From NCBI GenBank assembly GCA_945868805.1, contig CAMBMO010000024.1, forward strand, positions 1-34,142: a DNA stretch of 34,142 nt, read 5' to 3'. The position numbers were made by a program, and so were the translations under genes. Origin of the DNA: Singulisphaera sp. GP187. Its GTDB lineage: Bacteria > Planctomycetota > Phycisphaerae > Phycisphaerales > SM1A02. Within the stretch, counting starts at the first letter, position 1. Every line of letters begins with the position of its first letter. Under the pieces are notes generated by a model, which did not search any database, had not been told where the DNA came from, and saw nothing but the letters and a program-made list of their open reading frames with translations. Shown one piece after another: positions 24,622-34,102 of this stretch.

Positions 24622-25424
24622 GTCGAGCCCTTCCGATCATTTCGACTCTTCCAGAACTCGTTGAGCAACGAAGTCGCCTCGGGTTCACGGGTGAGCGCGA
24701 TCGTCGCGTTAGTCGCGTCGAATGCGCGACGGCCGAGCGCGCCGTCGGGAGCCGTTCCGTCCACTTCGTTCAACCATTGCTTCGTCGCTCGAAGCGCAGT
24801 CGGTCCCTTCTTGATGAGACTCTCAGTGATGTCGCTTTCGAGCTGATGAAGTGATTGCTCGTCGGTGGCGATAAAATGAACGAGCCCAAGCTCTCGCGCC
24901 CGGCGTGCGTTGACGATCTCTCCCGACATTGTGAGCGCACGTGCGCCTCCTAGTCCGGAAGTTGCCATCAGGGTCGGCAAGCTCACCGCGGGTGAGATCC
25001 CGATTCGGTGCACTGGATATCCGAATGTCGCGGACTCGCTCGCGCAGACGATGTCACACGCCGCAACCAATGCGCAGCCACCCGCGAGCGCAGGCCCGTG
25101 CACTCGCGCGACAACGACCGCGGGAAGAGTGCGCAGCGAAGTCGCGAGTTTTCCGAGGCGATCCACGAATGACGCAAGGAGCGATGGGTCACAGACGCAC
25201 TGATTCAGGTCGAACCCCGCGCAGAATGCATTGCCATGCGAACGCAGGACGACGACGATCGTCTCGCCCCTCTGTGCACACTTTCGCGCAGTCTCGACAG
25301 CACGCTCGAGCGCATCGAACATCTCCAAGCTCAAGGCATTCTTCGTTGGAGGGTTGTTCAAAGTGATTGTGAATACCCCTCGATGGGAATGTGTCGGTAC
25401 GAGGTGATCGTCGCAAGGGGGCAT
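24618..25424 (-). CDS. Crotonase-fold protein lacking both catalytic glutamates
   Basis: 268 residues. The fold is well preserved: oxyanion loop SHGNAFCAGFDLNQC, ACDIVCASESATFGYP and the C-terminal LRATKQWLNEVDG shared with the paralogue at 23046-23837. The two positions that carry the catalytic glutamates in enoyl-CoA hydratase are Ala118 (AGGCALVAACD) and Val138 (FGYPVHRIGISPAV). It is therefore unlikely to hydrate by the standard mechanism; thioesterase, isomerase, decarboxylase or a structural partner role are possible, as other crotonases use different residues. It heads the minus-strand run, 56 bases from the divergent histidine phosphatase gene. Confidence 0.82.
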   Translation of the reverse strand: MPPCDDHLVPTHSHRGVFTITLNNPPTKNALSLEMFDALERAVETARKCAQRGETIVVVLRSHGNAFCAGFDLNQCVCDPSLLASFVDRLGKLATSLRTLPAVVVARVHGPALAGGCALVAACDIVCASESATFGYPVHRIGISPAVSLPTLMATSGLGGARALTMSGEIVNARRARELGLVHFIATDEQSLHQLESDITESLIKKGPTALRATKQWLNEVDGTAPDGALGRRAFDATNATIALTREPEATSLLNEFWKSRNDRKGST

Positions 25425-25480
25425 CGGGGTATTGTCGCCTGTCGGAATCGGATCGGGAGGGTAATGTCACGCTGAATCCC

Positions 25481-26074
25481 ATGACGGCACTCGCCCAACA
25501 GATCTGGATCGTGCGGCACTCGGACACGCAGTGGAGTCTGAACGGTCGTCACACGGGCCGAACGGATGTGCCGTTGACGTCTGGGGGGGTCGCGAAGGCC
25601 GAGCAACTTGCACCACGGTTGGCGAAGGAGAAGTTCGATCTCGTCCTTTCAAGTCCGGTCTCGCGCGCATTGGAGACGGCGCGTCATGCTGGCTTCGGCG
25701 CCCGCGTTGAACCCGACCCAGATCTTCTCGAGTGGGATTACGGCGAGTACGAGGGGTTGACTTCTGTGCAGATCGAATCGAATCACCCGGATTGGGATCT
25801 CTGGCGGGATGGTTGCCCCGGTGGCGAGACGATCGACCACGTCGCGGAACGCGCGCGATGTGTCATCGGACGATGTCTCGCGACACCTGGAAACACGCTC
25901 CTCTTTTCGCACGGACACTTTTCACGCATGATTGCAGCGATGTGGCTCGAACTTCCTCCTGCGCGCGGGAGAAGCTTCGGGCTCAAGGCTGGATCGATCA
26001 GCGTGCTTGGATTCGAACATTCCAATCGTGTGATTTGGCAGTGGGATCGAGTCGACGCTTTCGAGGGACACTGA
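25481..26074 (+). CDS. Histidine phosphatase superfamily (phosphoglycerate-mutase-like) protein
   Basis: 197 residues from the ATG at 25481. The phosphohistidine site is WIVRHSDTQWSLNGRHTGRTD, with RHS where RHG is usual; the supporting Arg, Glu (LLEWDYGEYEG) and second His (FSHGHFSRM) are in place. Members are phosphatases or mutases on small phospho-compounds; length and sequence fit a phosphatase of the PhoE/CobC kind better than glycolytic Gpm. The stop overlaps the MgtE start (TGATG), so the two are translationally coupled. An upstream GGGAGG at 25456-25461 fits a different ATG that opens only a three-codon frame. Confidence 0.85.
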   Translation: MTALAQQIWIVRHSDTQWSLNGRHTGRTDVPLTSGGVAKAEQLAPRLAKEKFDLVLSSPVSRALETARHAGFGARVEPDPDLLEWDYGEYEGLTSVQIESNHPDWDLWRDGCPGGETIDHVAERARCVIGRCLATPGNTLLFSHGHFSRMIAAMWLELPPARGRSFGLKAGSISVLGFEHSNRVIWQWDRVDAFEGH

Positions 26075-27561
26075 TGAGCCCCAGCAAGCGCGATCCAGCG
26101 GATTCCCATGACAGGAGTGACAGGAGTGACAGGCAGGCCAAGCATGCCCAACATGTTGAGTATGTCGAGCACGACGAGCTCGTCAGCGATCCACGAACCG
26201 AGACTCCTGAAGACGCGCGCGTCGATGACTTGATCGAGAGTGACGCGTCGCCGGAAGTGATCGCCGACGCCGTCGAACAGCAGGATGCCGCAGATGCCGC
26301 GACCACGCTCGAAACGCTCCCGCAGGAGGACGCCTCGGATGTCGTCAGCGAAATGGAAGTCGATGCGGCTGCCGATGCACTCAGTCACATGGCAGTACCG
26401 CTCGCCGTCAGTGTCATCGAAGACCTCATCGACGACGATCCGGCGTATGCGGGTCGAGTCCTGAGCGAGATGGCTCCCGATGACGCGACCGATCTGTTGC
26501 AGGCGCTTCCAAAGAACGACCGCGATCGGCTGCTCTCGATGATGGCTGCTGGGACGGCGCTGCGACTTCGCGAATTGATGGTGTATCCGCGCGAGAGTGC
26601 GGGTGGAATGATGACGACTCAGTATTTGTCGGTGCGCGAGCACGAGACCGTCGCTGAAGCGATCGAGCATATTCGCCGGGGCGATCCAATCGAGCACGCT
26701 CAGCAAGCGTTCGTGACGGATCGCAAAGGTCGGCTGAAGGGAGTCATCGGACTTCGAAAATTGCTCGTCTCTCGCGGATCAGAACTCATTGGCGATGTCT
26801 GCGAGCGACGAGTCGATGCCGTGAGTCCGGAAATAGACCGCGAATTGCTCGCGCATGAATTCGAAAGGTATGACTATCTCGAACTTCCAATCGTGGACAG
26901 CGACCAACGCTTGCTTGGCATCGTGACCGTTGACGATGTGATTGACATCATTCGGGCTGAGGGCACCGAGGATGCGCAGCGGATGGTGGGAGCGGGTAAG
27001 GAGGAGGGCGTTTATTCGACAGTTCGGCAGAAATTGCGAGGTCGATTCCCCTGGTTGATCGTCAACTTGTTCACGAGTGCCGTCGCGGCAGTGGTGGTCA
27101 TGCAGTTCGAAGGAGTGATCGTCGAGATCGCACTCCTCGCCGCGCTCATGCCGATCATCGCCAATCAATCTGGAAACGCCGGGCAGCAATCGCTGGCGGT
27201 GACCCTGCGCGGAATCGTGCTCGACCAGATTCGGCCGCGGCGCGCGTGGATCCACATTCGTCGCGAGATGACCGTCGGGCTTCTCAACGGACTCATTTGT
27301 GGCGTGTTCGTCGGTGGCGCTGTTTCGATCGCGCATGTCGCTCTTGGTCATTCCTGGCATCTCGGAGTCGTGATTGCCATCAGCATGGTCGCGACATTGA
27401 CCATTGGATGCGCGACAGGTAGCGCGATGCCCATCATTATGAAACGACTCGGATTCGACCCAGCAACAGCCTCGACCATCTTTCTGACCATGGTGACAGA
27501 TGCGATGAGTTTTTTCATCTTTCTCGGACTCGCCAGCCTCTTCTCGAAGTGGATCCACTGA
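26074..27561 (+). CDS. mgtE: MgtE-family magnesium channel/transporter
   Basis: 495 residues. An acidic, disordered N-terminal tail (about 1-60, rich in Asp, Glu, His) precedes the MgtE N domain (about 65-195, LETLPQEDASDVVSEM, AYAGRVLSEMAPDDATDLLQ), a CBS pair (about 200-315, GGMMTTQYLSV, LPIVDSDQRLLGIVTVDDV) and five transmembrane helices (about 335-493). The pore signature PIIANQSGNAGQQS and the gating helix with Asp in MVTDAMSFFIFLGL are intact. In this family the N and CBS domains bind Mg2+ and close the pore when Mg2+ is high. The start overlaps the previous stop by one base, and the sensor phosphatase follows after ten bases. Confidence 0.94.
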   Translation: MSPSKRDPADSHDRSDRSDRQAKHAQHVEYVEHDELVSDPRTETPEDARVDDLIESDASPEVIADAVEQQDAADAATTLETLPQEDASDVVSEMEVDAAADALSHMAVPLAVSVIEDLIDDDPAYAGRVLSEMAPDDATDLLQALPKNDRDRLLSMMAAGTALRLRELMVYPRESAGGMMTTQYLSVREHETVAEAIEHIRRGDPIEHAQQAFVTDRKGRLKGVIGLRKLLVSRGSELIGDVCERRVDAVSPEIDRELLAHEFERYDYLELPIVDSDQRLLGIVTVDDVIDIIRAEGTEDAQRMVGAGKEEGVYSTVRQKLRGRFPWLIVNLFTSAVAAVVVMQFEGVIVEIALLAALMPIIANQSGNAGQQSLAVTLRGIVLDQIRPRRAWIHIRREMTVGLLNGLICGVFVGGAVSIAHVALGHSWHLGVVIAISMVATLTIGCATGSAMPIIMKRLGFDPATASTIFLTMVTDAMSFFIFLGLASLFSKWIH

Positions 27562-27571
27562 CAGGAAATTT

Positions 27572-29587
27572 ATGCAACCAGCTGCAGACAACGTCGTTCA
27601 TCCACGCAACTCTCTCCGGCGGCGGCTCGTCGTACGGATCGGCGTGCCGCTCCTTGCGACATTCCTGGTGATGAGCGTGGTGCAGTTCAGGATCGACCGT
27701 GATTTTCTCGTCGAGTCACTTCGGCAAGAGATGCGCGCCGACGTGCAAATCGAGTGCCTCAGGCTCGAATCAAGTTTTCTCGCGATCGAACACGCCGTCG
27801 ACCTCCAGGCGTCAATTCTCCAGGCGGGATCCCCTCAGTTCCTGCCACTGGGCGATCCTGCGACGGGGGTCAAGATCGACACACTCCTCTGGACGATCTT
27901 GAAGTCGAACGAATTTGCCTTTGGCGCAGCATTCGCATTCGACCCGGGCACTGCGGGACTCAGCGCAATGGGCTTCGCACCCTATGTCTGTCGCGACCGC
28001 GATACCGCCGGCTTTCGAAGCGTCGATCTTGCGCCGGATGCGAAATACAACTACTCCAAGGCGGACTGGTTCATTGATGCGGGCGAAGCGCCGAGAGGAA
28101 CTTGGAGCGAACCATATTTTGACGAAGGTGGAGGCGACGAGTCCATGACGACCTATTCGATGCGGTTTCCCGCGACGAATGGACTGCCCGCAGGAGTCGC
28201 AACGACCGATGTCGCACTCCGGAAAATTTCCCAATCGCTTCAGGTTTACACGAAAAATTCCAGCTACGACTTCGCGCTCGTTTCAGCGGGAGGAAAGTTC
28301 ATCTCCTCGACGAACTCTGCCGCATGGATGAAGAGTGCGGGCGATTTCGAAGCAGGATCATTTGATCGCGAGCTGCTGGACGGTGTCGCGCAGTTCAGGA
28401 AGTCGCGCGAGGAATTCACGCGCATCGGAAGCTCTTCGCAGTGGACTTTCAGCGGTACCCGGCTGGTCTTTGCCGAAGTGCCTTCGAGCGATTGGGTGTT
28501 GGTCGGTTCATTTTCCGAGCGCTCACTCGTTCCTGGGATTGTGCACGCCTTGCTCCTCGGACCGGGGCTCTCATTGCTTGCGGCGGTGATCGCAATCGGA
28601 GTGCTCTGGCGATCCGCCGATCGAGCTGTCGCCCCCTTGAAGGGAGTTGTCGCCGCAATCGGCCGACTCTCGAAGGGCGATCTCTCGGCGCGCGCACCGT
28701 CGGGCGGACGGTTGGATGAAATTGGAATGTTGTCGCGCTCGTTCAATCGGATGGGCGACGAGTTGCAAGGTGCAATCGCGCAGCGCGAGGAGGCAGAGGC
28801 GAAACGATTGGCCGTTGAGGCACAGATCGAAGCGGCGCGGGATATTCAACGACTGCTTCTACCGCGAGGAGACTCCGAACTTGAGAGCCAAGATGAACGC
28901 GCGACGAGTGAGTTTGAAGGCACATCAATCGTGGCATTCAGTGTGCCGTCGAACGAGATCGCGGGCGACTTCTTCGACTGGTTCGCTCGTCCTGATGGGA
29001 CATTCGCGCTCGTGATCGCGGATGTTTGTGGACACGGATTGCCAGCGGCGATGATGATGGCCGTGTGCAGGACGCTCGTGCGCCGCGCGGCGATCGAAGA
29101 GGGAGATCCGAGTAGCGCGCTCGCGCGTGTCAACGAGGACCTGATCGCGCAAGCTCCGCAGACCAAGTTCACGACCGGGATATTGCTCTATGTTGACCCG
29201 CGTTCGGGCAAGATTCGCTACGCCAATGCCGGTCATCCCCCCGCGATCCTCGTGAGACGCGATGGATCGACTTCGCAAGTGATGGAGTCGACCGGGACTG
29301 TGCTCGGGTTGGAGCCAGCGGTTCAGTGGACGACCCAGGAGTTGCATCTTTCATCGGGCGATGACCTCGTGTTGATTTCCGATGGTGTGACCGAGGCGGC
29401 TCCACTCGGTGAGCGTTCGGGTGGATTGTTCGGTCCAGAACGAGCCGAGGCGGCCGTCGCAGCTGCATGCTCGGGCCGTCGACGCGACGCGCAAGTGATC
29501 GTTGAAGGACTGCTCGGCGCGGTTCGAGAGTGGTCGAAGAACAACCAAGATGACGACTTGACGATCATGACACTTAGTCGCACATGA
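27572..29587 (+). CDS. Membrane sensor phosphatase: Cache-like, HAMP and PP2C/SpoIIE (RsbU-like)
   Basis: 671 residues. A first transmembrane helix (about 20-38) and a second (about 330-352) enclose a 290-residue sensor with dCache-like features (KADWFIDAGEAPRGTWSEPY, SSDWVLVGSFSE). A HAMP domain (about 353-405, LDEIGMLSRSFNRMGDEL) leads through a coiled coil (EAKRLAVEAQIEAARDIQR) into the PP2C domain, with metal-binding Asp residues in AGDFFDW, IADVCGHG, SDGVTEA and DDDLTIMTL all present. In related systems such phosphatases act on anti-sigma-factor antagonists; no such partner is in the window. The ATG has AGGAAA four bases upstream. Confidence 0.92.
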   Translation: MQPAADNVVHPRNSLRRRLVVRIGVPLLATFLVMSVVQFRIDRDFLVESLRQEMRADVQIECLRLESSFLAIEHAVDLQASILQAGSPQFLPLGDPATGVKIDTLLWTILKSNEFAFGAAFAFDPGTAGLSAMGFAPYVCRDRDTAGFRSVDLAPDAKYNYSKADWFIDAGEAPRGTWSEPYFDEGGGDESMTTYSMRFPATNGLPAGVATTDVALRKISQSLQVYTKNSSYDFALVSAGGKFISSTNSAAWMKSAGDFEAGSFDRELLDGVAQFRKSREEFTRIGSSSQWTFSGTRLVFAEVPSSDWVLVGSFSERSLVPGIVHALLLGPGLSLLAAVIAIGVLWRSADRAVAPLKGVVAAIGRLSKGDLSARAPSGGRLDEIGMLSRSFNRMGDELQGAIAQREEAEAKRLAVEAQIEAARDIQRLLLPRGDSELESQDERATSEFEGTSIVAFSVPSNEIAGDFFDWFARPDGTFALVIADVCGHGLPAAMMMAVCRTLVRRAAIEEGDPSSALARVNEDLIAQAPQTKFTTGILLYVDPRSGKIRYANAGHPPAILVRRDGSTSQVMESTGTVLGLEPAVQWTTQELHLSSGDDLVLISDGVTEAAPLGERSGGLFGPERAEAAVAAACSGRRRDAQVIVEGLLGAVREWSKNNQDDDLTIMTLSRT

Positions 29588-29659
29588 GGATTGGACGGCT
29601 CTCTCTCGAGTTTCGTGAGTCGCATTGGGTACAGTGGACGCCGTCGAAAGGAAACGCGT

Positions 29660-29950
29660 ATGAATGCAGTCCCGCCACCAAACTCTCCCTTGCCTGTCAT
29701 GCCGTTGACACGACCGAAGCCAAAGGCTCGCGGCTTTCTCAATCCGGGCAAAGTTCGCGCCTTCGCGTTCTATGTCATTTCGCTGTGCATTCTCGTCAGC
29801 GTCGGCGCAAGCATTCTTGCAATCTGGGATTTTTCGAAGAACGATGCGCTCTGGCGAACGATTGCAACTTGCGTCGTCGTCGCGGGTGGGTGTGGCGTGT
29901 TCGCGATCATCAACATGAGTTTCGGCATTCAGCAAGACACGACCGGGTAA
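29660..29950 (+). CDS. Small two-pass membrane protein
   Basis: 96 residues from the ATG at 29660, which has AAAGGAAA about six bases upstream. After a proline-rich cytoplasmic N-terminus come two hydrophobic helices, about residues 34-58 (FYVISLCILVSVGASILAIW) and 70-90 (IATCVVVAGGCGVFAIIN). No family recognised. Its stop TAA shares a base with the next ATG (TAATG), so it is coupled to the GYF/DUF4190 gene. Confidence 0.72.
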   Translation: MNAVPPPNSPLPVMPLTRPKPKARGFLNPGKVRAFAFYVISLCILVSVGASILAIWDFSKNDALWRTIATCVVVAGGCGVFAIINMSFGIQQDTTG

Positions 29951-30441
29951 TGCAGATTTATGTGCGACAAGCTGGGGCGTTGACTGATCCGAACGGATTT
30001 GGGTCGGAGGGTCCGTACGGCGTCGATCAGATCAACGAGAAGATTCGAAGTGGCGAGATGGTTGGACGAGGCGCCTTCGCGTGGTACGAAGGTTGTGCCT
30101 GTTGGATCGCGCTCGACCGCATTCCTGGAGTCTTCATGGCACACCACCCGCCAGCGTTTTCCGTCGGTCCGCCACCTGCGCCGAGCGATGCGACTGGTGG
30201 TTTGATTCCATACAAGAATCCGATGGCACTGACTGGGTACTACATCGCCGTCTTCAGTCTGATCCCCGGAATCGGAATCCCGCTTGGAATTGTCGCGGTC
30301 GTGCTCGGCATCGTTGGACTGCGTCGAAGAAAGCTGATGCCGACGATTCGCGGTGCCGGTCACGCTTGGGTCGCAATCGTGCTGGGGTCTTTGTCGGTGG
30401 TGGGGCAATTCGTCATCATCGCTGTCTTGCTGCGGGGGTAA
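29950..30441 (+). CDS. GYF_2 plus DUF4190-like membrane protein
   Basis: 163 residues. A GYF_2-like domain (about 3-60, SEGPYGVDQINEKIRSGEMV, ACWIALDRIPGV) is joined by a proline-rich linker to two transmembrane helices of the DUF4190 kind (GYYIAVFSLIPGIGIPLGIV, HAWVAIVLGSLSVVGQFVII) with the basic LRRRK loop between them. Cellular role unknown. It overlaps the previous stop by one base and is followed after nine bases by a methyltransferase. It is the second GYF protein in the window, but its architecture differs from that of 11677-12702. Confidence 0.82.
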   Translation: MQIYVRQAGALTDPNGFGSEGPYGVDQINEKIRSGEMVGRGAFAWYEGCACWIALDRIPGVFMAHHPPAFSVGPPPAPSDATGGLIPYKNPMALTGYYIAVFSLIPGIGIPLGIVAVVLGIVGLRRRKLMPTIRGAGHAWVAIVLGSLSVVGQFVIIAVLLRG

Positions 30442-30449
30442 CTCACGCC

Positions 30450-31112
30450 ATGAGAGGGATGGCGTCTCGACCAAGTGGGTGTCGTGTTTGCGGAGATGAC
30501 GCCGTCGATCACTTCGCTTCGATCGATGGACTGGAGTATTGGCGTTGCCGTGCGTGCGAAGCGACTTTACTCGCTGACGCGCATTTACCAACGATCGAGC
30601 AAGAACGCGCTCGGTACGAACAGCATCGAAATGATCCTGGTGATCCTGCCTATCGGGAGTTCGTGGGGCAGGTCGTGCCTCATCTTCTTGCGCGCATCGC
30701 ACCAAGATCGGTCGGTTTGGATTATGGATGCGGACCGGGACCCGCGCTCGCGTCGATGCTTGTTGAAGCGGGGCACGAGATGCATCTCTTCGATCCGATC
30801 TTCGCGCCGGATGAGGGCGCGGGCGTGCTCTCGCGTACCTACGACTTTGTCACCTGCACAGAGACGGTCGAGCACTTTCACAATCCGCGCGCGGAGTTTC
30901 GGAAACTGCACGCGCTGCTTTGCCCTGGCGGTTGGCTGGCGATCATGACAAACTTTCAGAGAGACGATTCACAGTTCGCGCAGTGGCACTACCGGCGCGA
31001 TCCGACGCATGTCACGTTCTATCGTGAGACGACGTTTCGGATCATCGCCGCTGAGAGCGGCTGGCAGTGCGAGATTCCAGCGCGAAACATTGTGATGATG
31101 CAGGGTCGCTAA
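30450..31112 (+). CDS. Class I SAM-dependent methyltransferase with N-terminal zinc-binding Cys pairs
   Basis: 220 residues. The N-terminus has CRVCGDD and WRCRACEATLL, two CxxC pairs that probably bind zinc, then the Rossmann motif VGLDYGCGPGPALASMLVEA (about residue 83), the acidic HLFDP, and TCTETVEHFHNP. LHALLCPGGWLAIMT is motif post-I. This is the layout of the UbiG-like Methyltransf_11/23 group; the substrate is unknown. The ATG at 30450 has GGGGG about eleven bases upstream; an ATG at 30459 is possible. Ten bases separate its stop from that of gcvP on the other strand. Confidence 0.88.
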   Translation: MRGMASRPSGCRVCGDDAVDHFASIDGLEYWRCRACEATLLADAHLPTIEQERARYEQHRNDPGDPAYREFVGQVVPHLLARIAPRSVGLDYGCGPGPALASMLVEAGHEMHLFDPIFAPDEGAGVLSRTYDFVTCTETVEHFHNPRAEFRKLHALLCPGGWLAIMTNFQRDDSQFAQWHYRRDPTHVTFYRETTFRIIAAESGWQCEIPARNIVMMQGR

Positions 31113-31122
31113 AGAACTCAGC

Positions 31123-34086
31123 TCACGCATACGCGCTCATCCCGTCGCAGGTGCAGACGAGATTGCGATCACCGTATGGATTATCAACCCGTCCCACTGC
31201 GGGCCAGAATTTGTAATCCTTCAGCCAAGGCGCGGGGTAGGCGGCTTGCTCGCGCGAATATTTGTGCGGCCAGTTGTCCGCGCTCACGCATGCTGCAGTA
31301 TGCGGAGCATGCTTGAGCGGATTGTCGGCGCGATCCATAGTGCCCGCTTCGATTGCACGAATCTCGGTGCGAATGGCGATCAGCGCATCGCAGAAGCGAT
31401 CGAGCTCGGCGCGTGATTCGCTCTCGGTTGGCTCGATCATCAGTGTTCCGGGTTCTGGCCAGCTCATCGTCGGCGCATGGAATCCATAATCCATCAGTCG
31501 CTTGGCGACATCGTCAATCTTCACGCCTGCGGACTTCTCAAATCCTCTGCAATCGATGATGAACTCGTGCGCACATCGCCCATCCTTGTTGACATAGAGC
31601 ACGTCATAGTGGCTCGACAGTCGCTTCGCCATGTAGTTCGCGTTGAGAATCGCGACCTCGGTGGCACGGCGCAGACCATTTGCGCCCATCATCGCGATAT
31701 ACATCCACGAAATGAGCAGGATCGACGCACTGCCGTATGGAGCAGCTGAAATCGGACCAATCGCGTGACGACCCGCGCTCTCGGGTCGCAGGACGGGATG
31801 TCCAGGGAGGAAGTCCTTCAAGTGCGCCGCAACTCCGATGGGGCCCATGCCGGGTCCGCCACCACCGTGGGGGATGCAGAAAGTCTTGTGCAGATTCAAG
31901 TGGCAGACATCCGCGCCGATGTGCCCCGGGCTCGTCAACCCGACTTGCGCATTCATATTCGCGCCATCCATATAGACCTGACCGCCGTGCGCATGAACGA
32001 TTGCGCACGCCTGCGTGATCGTCTCTTCGAAGACTCCGTGCGTCGATGGATAGGTGATCATGCACGCTGCGAGATTTGCGGCGTGCGTTGTAGCCTTTGC
32101 TTCGAGATCGGCGAGGTCGATGTTGCCAGCATCATCACAGGCGACTGCGACGACCTTCATGCCTGCGACGACGGCACTGGCGGGATTCGTCCCGTGCGCC
32201 GAGACCGGAATGAGACAGACATCGCGATGGGCTTCGCCACGGTGTTCGTGAAATGCGCGAATGACCAAGAGCCCCGCGAACTCGCCTTGCGATCCAGCGT
32301 TGGGTTGCAAACTCATGCCGGCGAAGCCAGTGAGTTCGCAGAGCCAGGTTTCCAGCGTGCGAAAGACTTCTGCATATCCCTGCCACTGATTGCGTGGTGC
32401 AAAGGGGTGCATCTGCCCGAACTCGGGCCATGTCACTGGGATCATCTCGCTTGTCGCATTCAACTTCATCGTGCAGGATCCGAGCGTGATCATCGAGTGC
32501 ACGAGGCTGAGGTCTTTCGACGCGAGTCGATTGATGTATCGAAGCATCTCGTGCTCACCGTGATGCGAGTTGAAGACTTCGTTTTGCAAGATGGGCGTCG
32601 AGCGCGCGAGAGCAGGCGCAATGCAGCCAGTGGTCGAGGATGCCGTCGCAGCGACCGACGCCGCAGTGATCGAGGCGGGTGCGCCAAATACTTTGAGCAG
32701 CGCGTCAATGTCCTCGACCGCCGTCGCTTCGTCGAGCGTGATTCCCAGAGTGCCGTCGCCGTATGCGCGCAGGTTCATGCCGCGCGTTGCTGCGGTGGCG
32801 AAGATGTCGCCAGCAATAGGCATGCCGGCTGAAGAGCCGGGACTCAACCTCACCCGCAGCGTGTCGAAGAACGCTCCACTCCCGCAGTCGTGACCGCACT
32901 TGGCGAGTCCGCGAGCGAGTGTCAGCGTGAGCAGGTGCACGCGCTCTGCGATCTTGCGCAGTCCATCTGGACCGTGATAGACGCCGTACATGCCGGCCAT
33001 CACCGCGAGCAGAACTTGCGCGGTACAGATATTGCTCGTCGCACGGTCGCGTTTGATGTGTTGCTCGCGCGTTTGGATCGCCATGCGAAGTGCGCGGTTT
33101 CCGTGCACATCGCGCGAAACTCCGATGATGCGCCCAGGCAATTTGCGTGCATGCGTCTGGCTCGTGGCGATAAACGCAGCGTGTGGACCGCCGAATCCCA
33201 TGGGAACGCCGAATCGTTGAGTGCAGCCGACTGCGATGTCCGCTCCCCATGATGCTGGCGACGCGAGCAAGACCAGCGCAAGCGGATCGCACGCTACGAC
33301 GGTCATTGCTCCAGCTGCGCGCGTTGCAGCCGCAAGCGACTTGTAGCACTCGATGCGTCCATCGGTCGTTGGGTACTGCACCAGGACGCCGCAATAGCTC
33401 GCATCGGGCGTGAACTTGGCCGGATTGCCGACGACGACAGAAATACCAAGCCACTTCGCTCGGGTTTCGACGACCGCGATTGTTTGTGGATGGCAATCTT
33501 CAGCGACGAAGAACTTGCGACGCGTTTCGCCAGCGATCGCGCGCGACATATTCATCGCCTCTGCGGCGGCAGTACCTTCGTCGAGAAGCGATGCTCCGCA
33601 AAGAGGCAAGCCAGTCAAGTCCGCGATCATCGTTTGAAAATTGAGGAGCGCTTCAAGGCGCCCCTGCGCAACTTCTGCTTGGTATGGCGTGTACGCCGTG
33701 TACCACGCTGGATTCTCCAAGATATTCCGCTGGATCACACCCGGGACAATCGTGTCGACATAGCCCATGCCGATGAACGAGCGGTTGACGGTGTTCTTCT
33801 TCGCGAGGATCTTCAGCGCTGCGAGCGTCTCCGCCTCGCCACGTTGGGGATAGCGGTGCGTGTTCGTCGGATCGTCGATCACCATTGGCGTGGCGAGTCG
33901 AATCGACGGCGGGATAGTCGATGTCATCAACTCGTCAAGCGATCCGACGCCGAGCGTTGCAAGCATCGACGCGATATCCGTCTCGTCGAGCCCGACGTGG
34001 CGGCGGACAAATGTGTCGGTCGGGTCGAGAGGGCGGTTTGAGGTCGATGACGAGATGTTGGTACGCGAAGATTCGAGCATGGACAT
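31123..34086 (-). CDS. gcvP: Glycine dehydrogenase (decarboxylating), P-protein, full length
   Basis: 987 residues, the fused type in which the N- and C-terminal PLP folds are in one chain. The N-terminal half starts with [20 protein letters not shown] and has [20 protein letters not shown] and [21 protein letters not shown]. The C-terminal half has [26 protein letters not shown], and the PLP lysine Lys734 in [19 protein letters not shown]. It decarboxylates glycine and hands the aminomethyl group to the lipoyl H-protein; gcvT, gcvH and lpd are not in view. It starts 56 bases from the window edge, so upstream partners may lie beyond. Confidence 0.96.
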   Translation of the reverse strand: MSMLESSRTNISSSTSNRPLDPTDTFVRRHVGLDETDIASMLATLGVGSLDELMTSTIPPSIRLATPMVIDDPTNTHRYPQRGEAETLAALKILAKKNTVNRSFIGMGYVDTIVPGVIQRNILENPAWYTAYTPYQAEVAQGRLEALLNFQTMIADLTGLPLCGASLLDEGTAAAEAMNMSRAIAGETRRKFFVAEDCHPQTIAVVETRAKWLGISVVVGNPAKFTPDASYCGVLVQYPTTDGRIECYKSLAAATRAAGAMTVVACDPLALVLLASPASWGADIAVGCTQRFGVPMGFGGPHAAFIATSQTHARKLPGRIIGVSRDVHGNRALRMAIQTREQHIKRDRATSNICTAQVLLAVMAGMYGVYHGPDGLRKIAERVHLLTLTLARGLAKCGHDCGSGAFFDTLRVRLSPGSSAGMPIAGDIFATAATRGMNLRAYGDGTLGITLDEATAVEDIDALLKVFGAPASITAASVAATASSTTGCIAPALARSTPILQNEVFNSHHGEHEMLRYINRLASKDLSLVHSMITLGSCTMKLNATSEMIPVTWPEFGQMHPFAPRNQWQGYAEVFRTLETWLCELTGFAGMSLQPNAGSQGEFAGLLVIRAFHEHRGEAHRDVCLIPVSAHGTNPASAVVAGMKVVAVACDDAGNIDLADLEAKATTHAANLAACMITYPSTHGVFEETITQACAIVHAHGGQVYMDGANMNAQVGLTSPGHIGADVCHLNLHKTFCIPHGGGGPGMGPIGVAAHLKDFLPGHPVLRPESAGRHAIGPISAAPYGSASILLISWMYIAMMGANGLRRATEVAILNANYMAKRLSSHYDVLYVNKDGRCAHEFIIDCRGFEKSAGVKIDDVAKRLMDYGFHAPTMSWPEPGTLMIEPTESESRAELDRFCDALIAIRTEIRAIEAGTMDRADNPLKHAPHTAACVSADNWPHKYSREQAAYPAPWLKDYKFWPAVGRVDNPYGDRNLVCTCDGMSAYA

Positions 34087-34096
34087 TGGTTTGATG

Positions 34097-34102
34097 AGTA
34101 TA
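34097..34102 (-). promoter_or_regulatory. Possible -10 element ahead of gcvP
   Basis: On the minus strand TATACT lies 10 bases before the gcvP ATG. No good -35 box is found at the right distance, and the transcript would have a leader of only a few bases. Weak evidence. Confidence 0.2.

Noticed and set aside
25732-26073. Upstream extension of MgtE into the histidine phosphatase gene
   Set aside because: It is the shadow frame of the phosphatase; the ATG at 26074 overlaps the phosphatase stop as TGATG.
30027-30215. Minus-strand frame opposite the GYF/DUF4190 gene
   Set aside because: Shadow frame; the plus-strand gene has a recognisable domain order and a coupled start.
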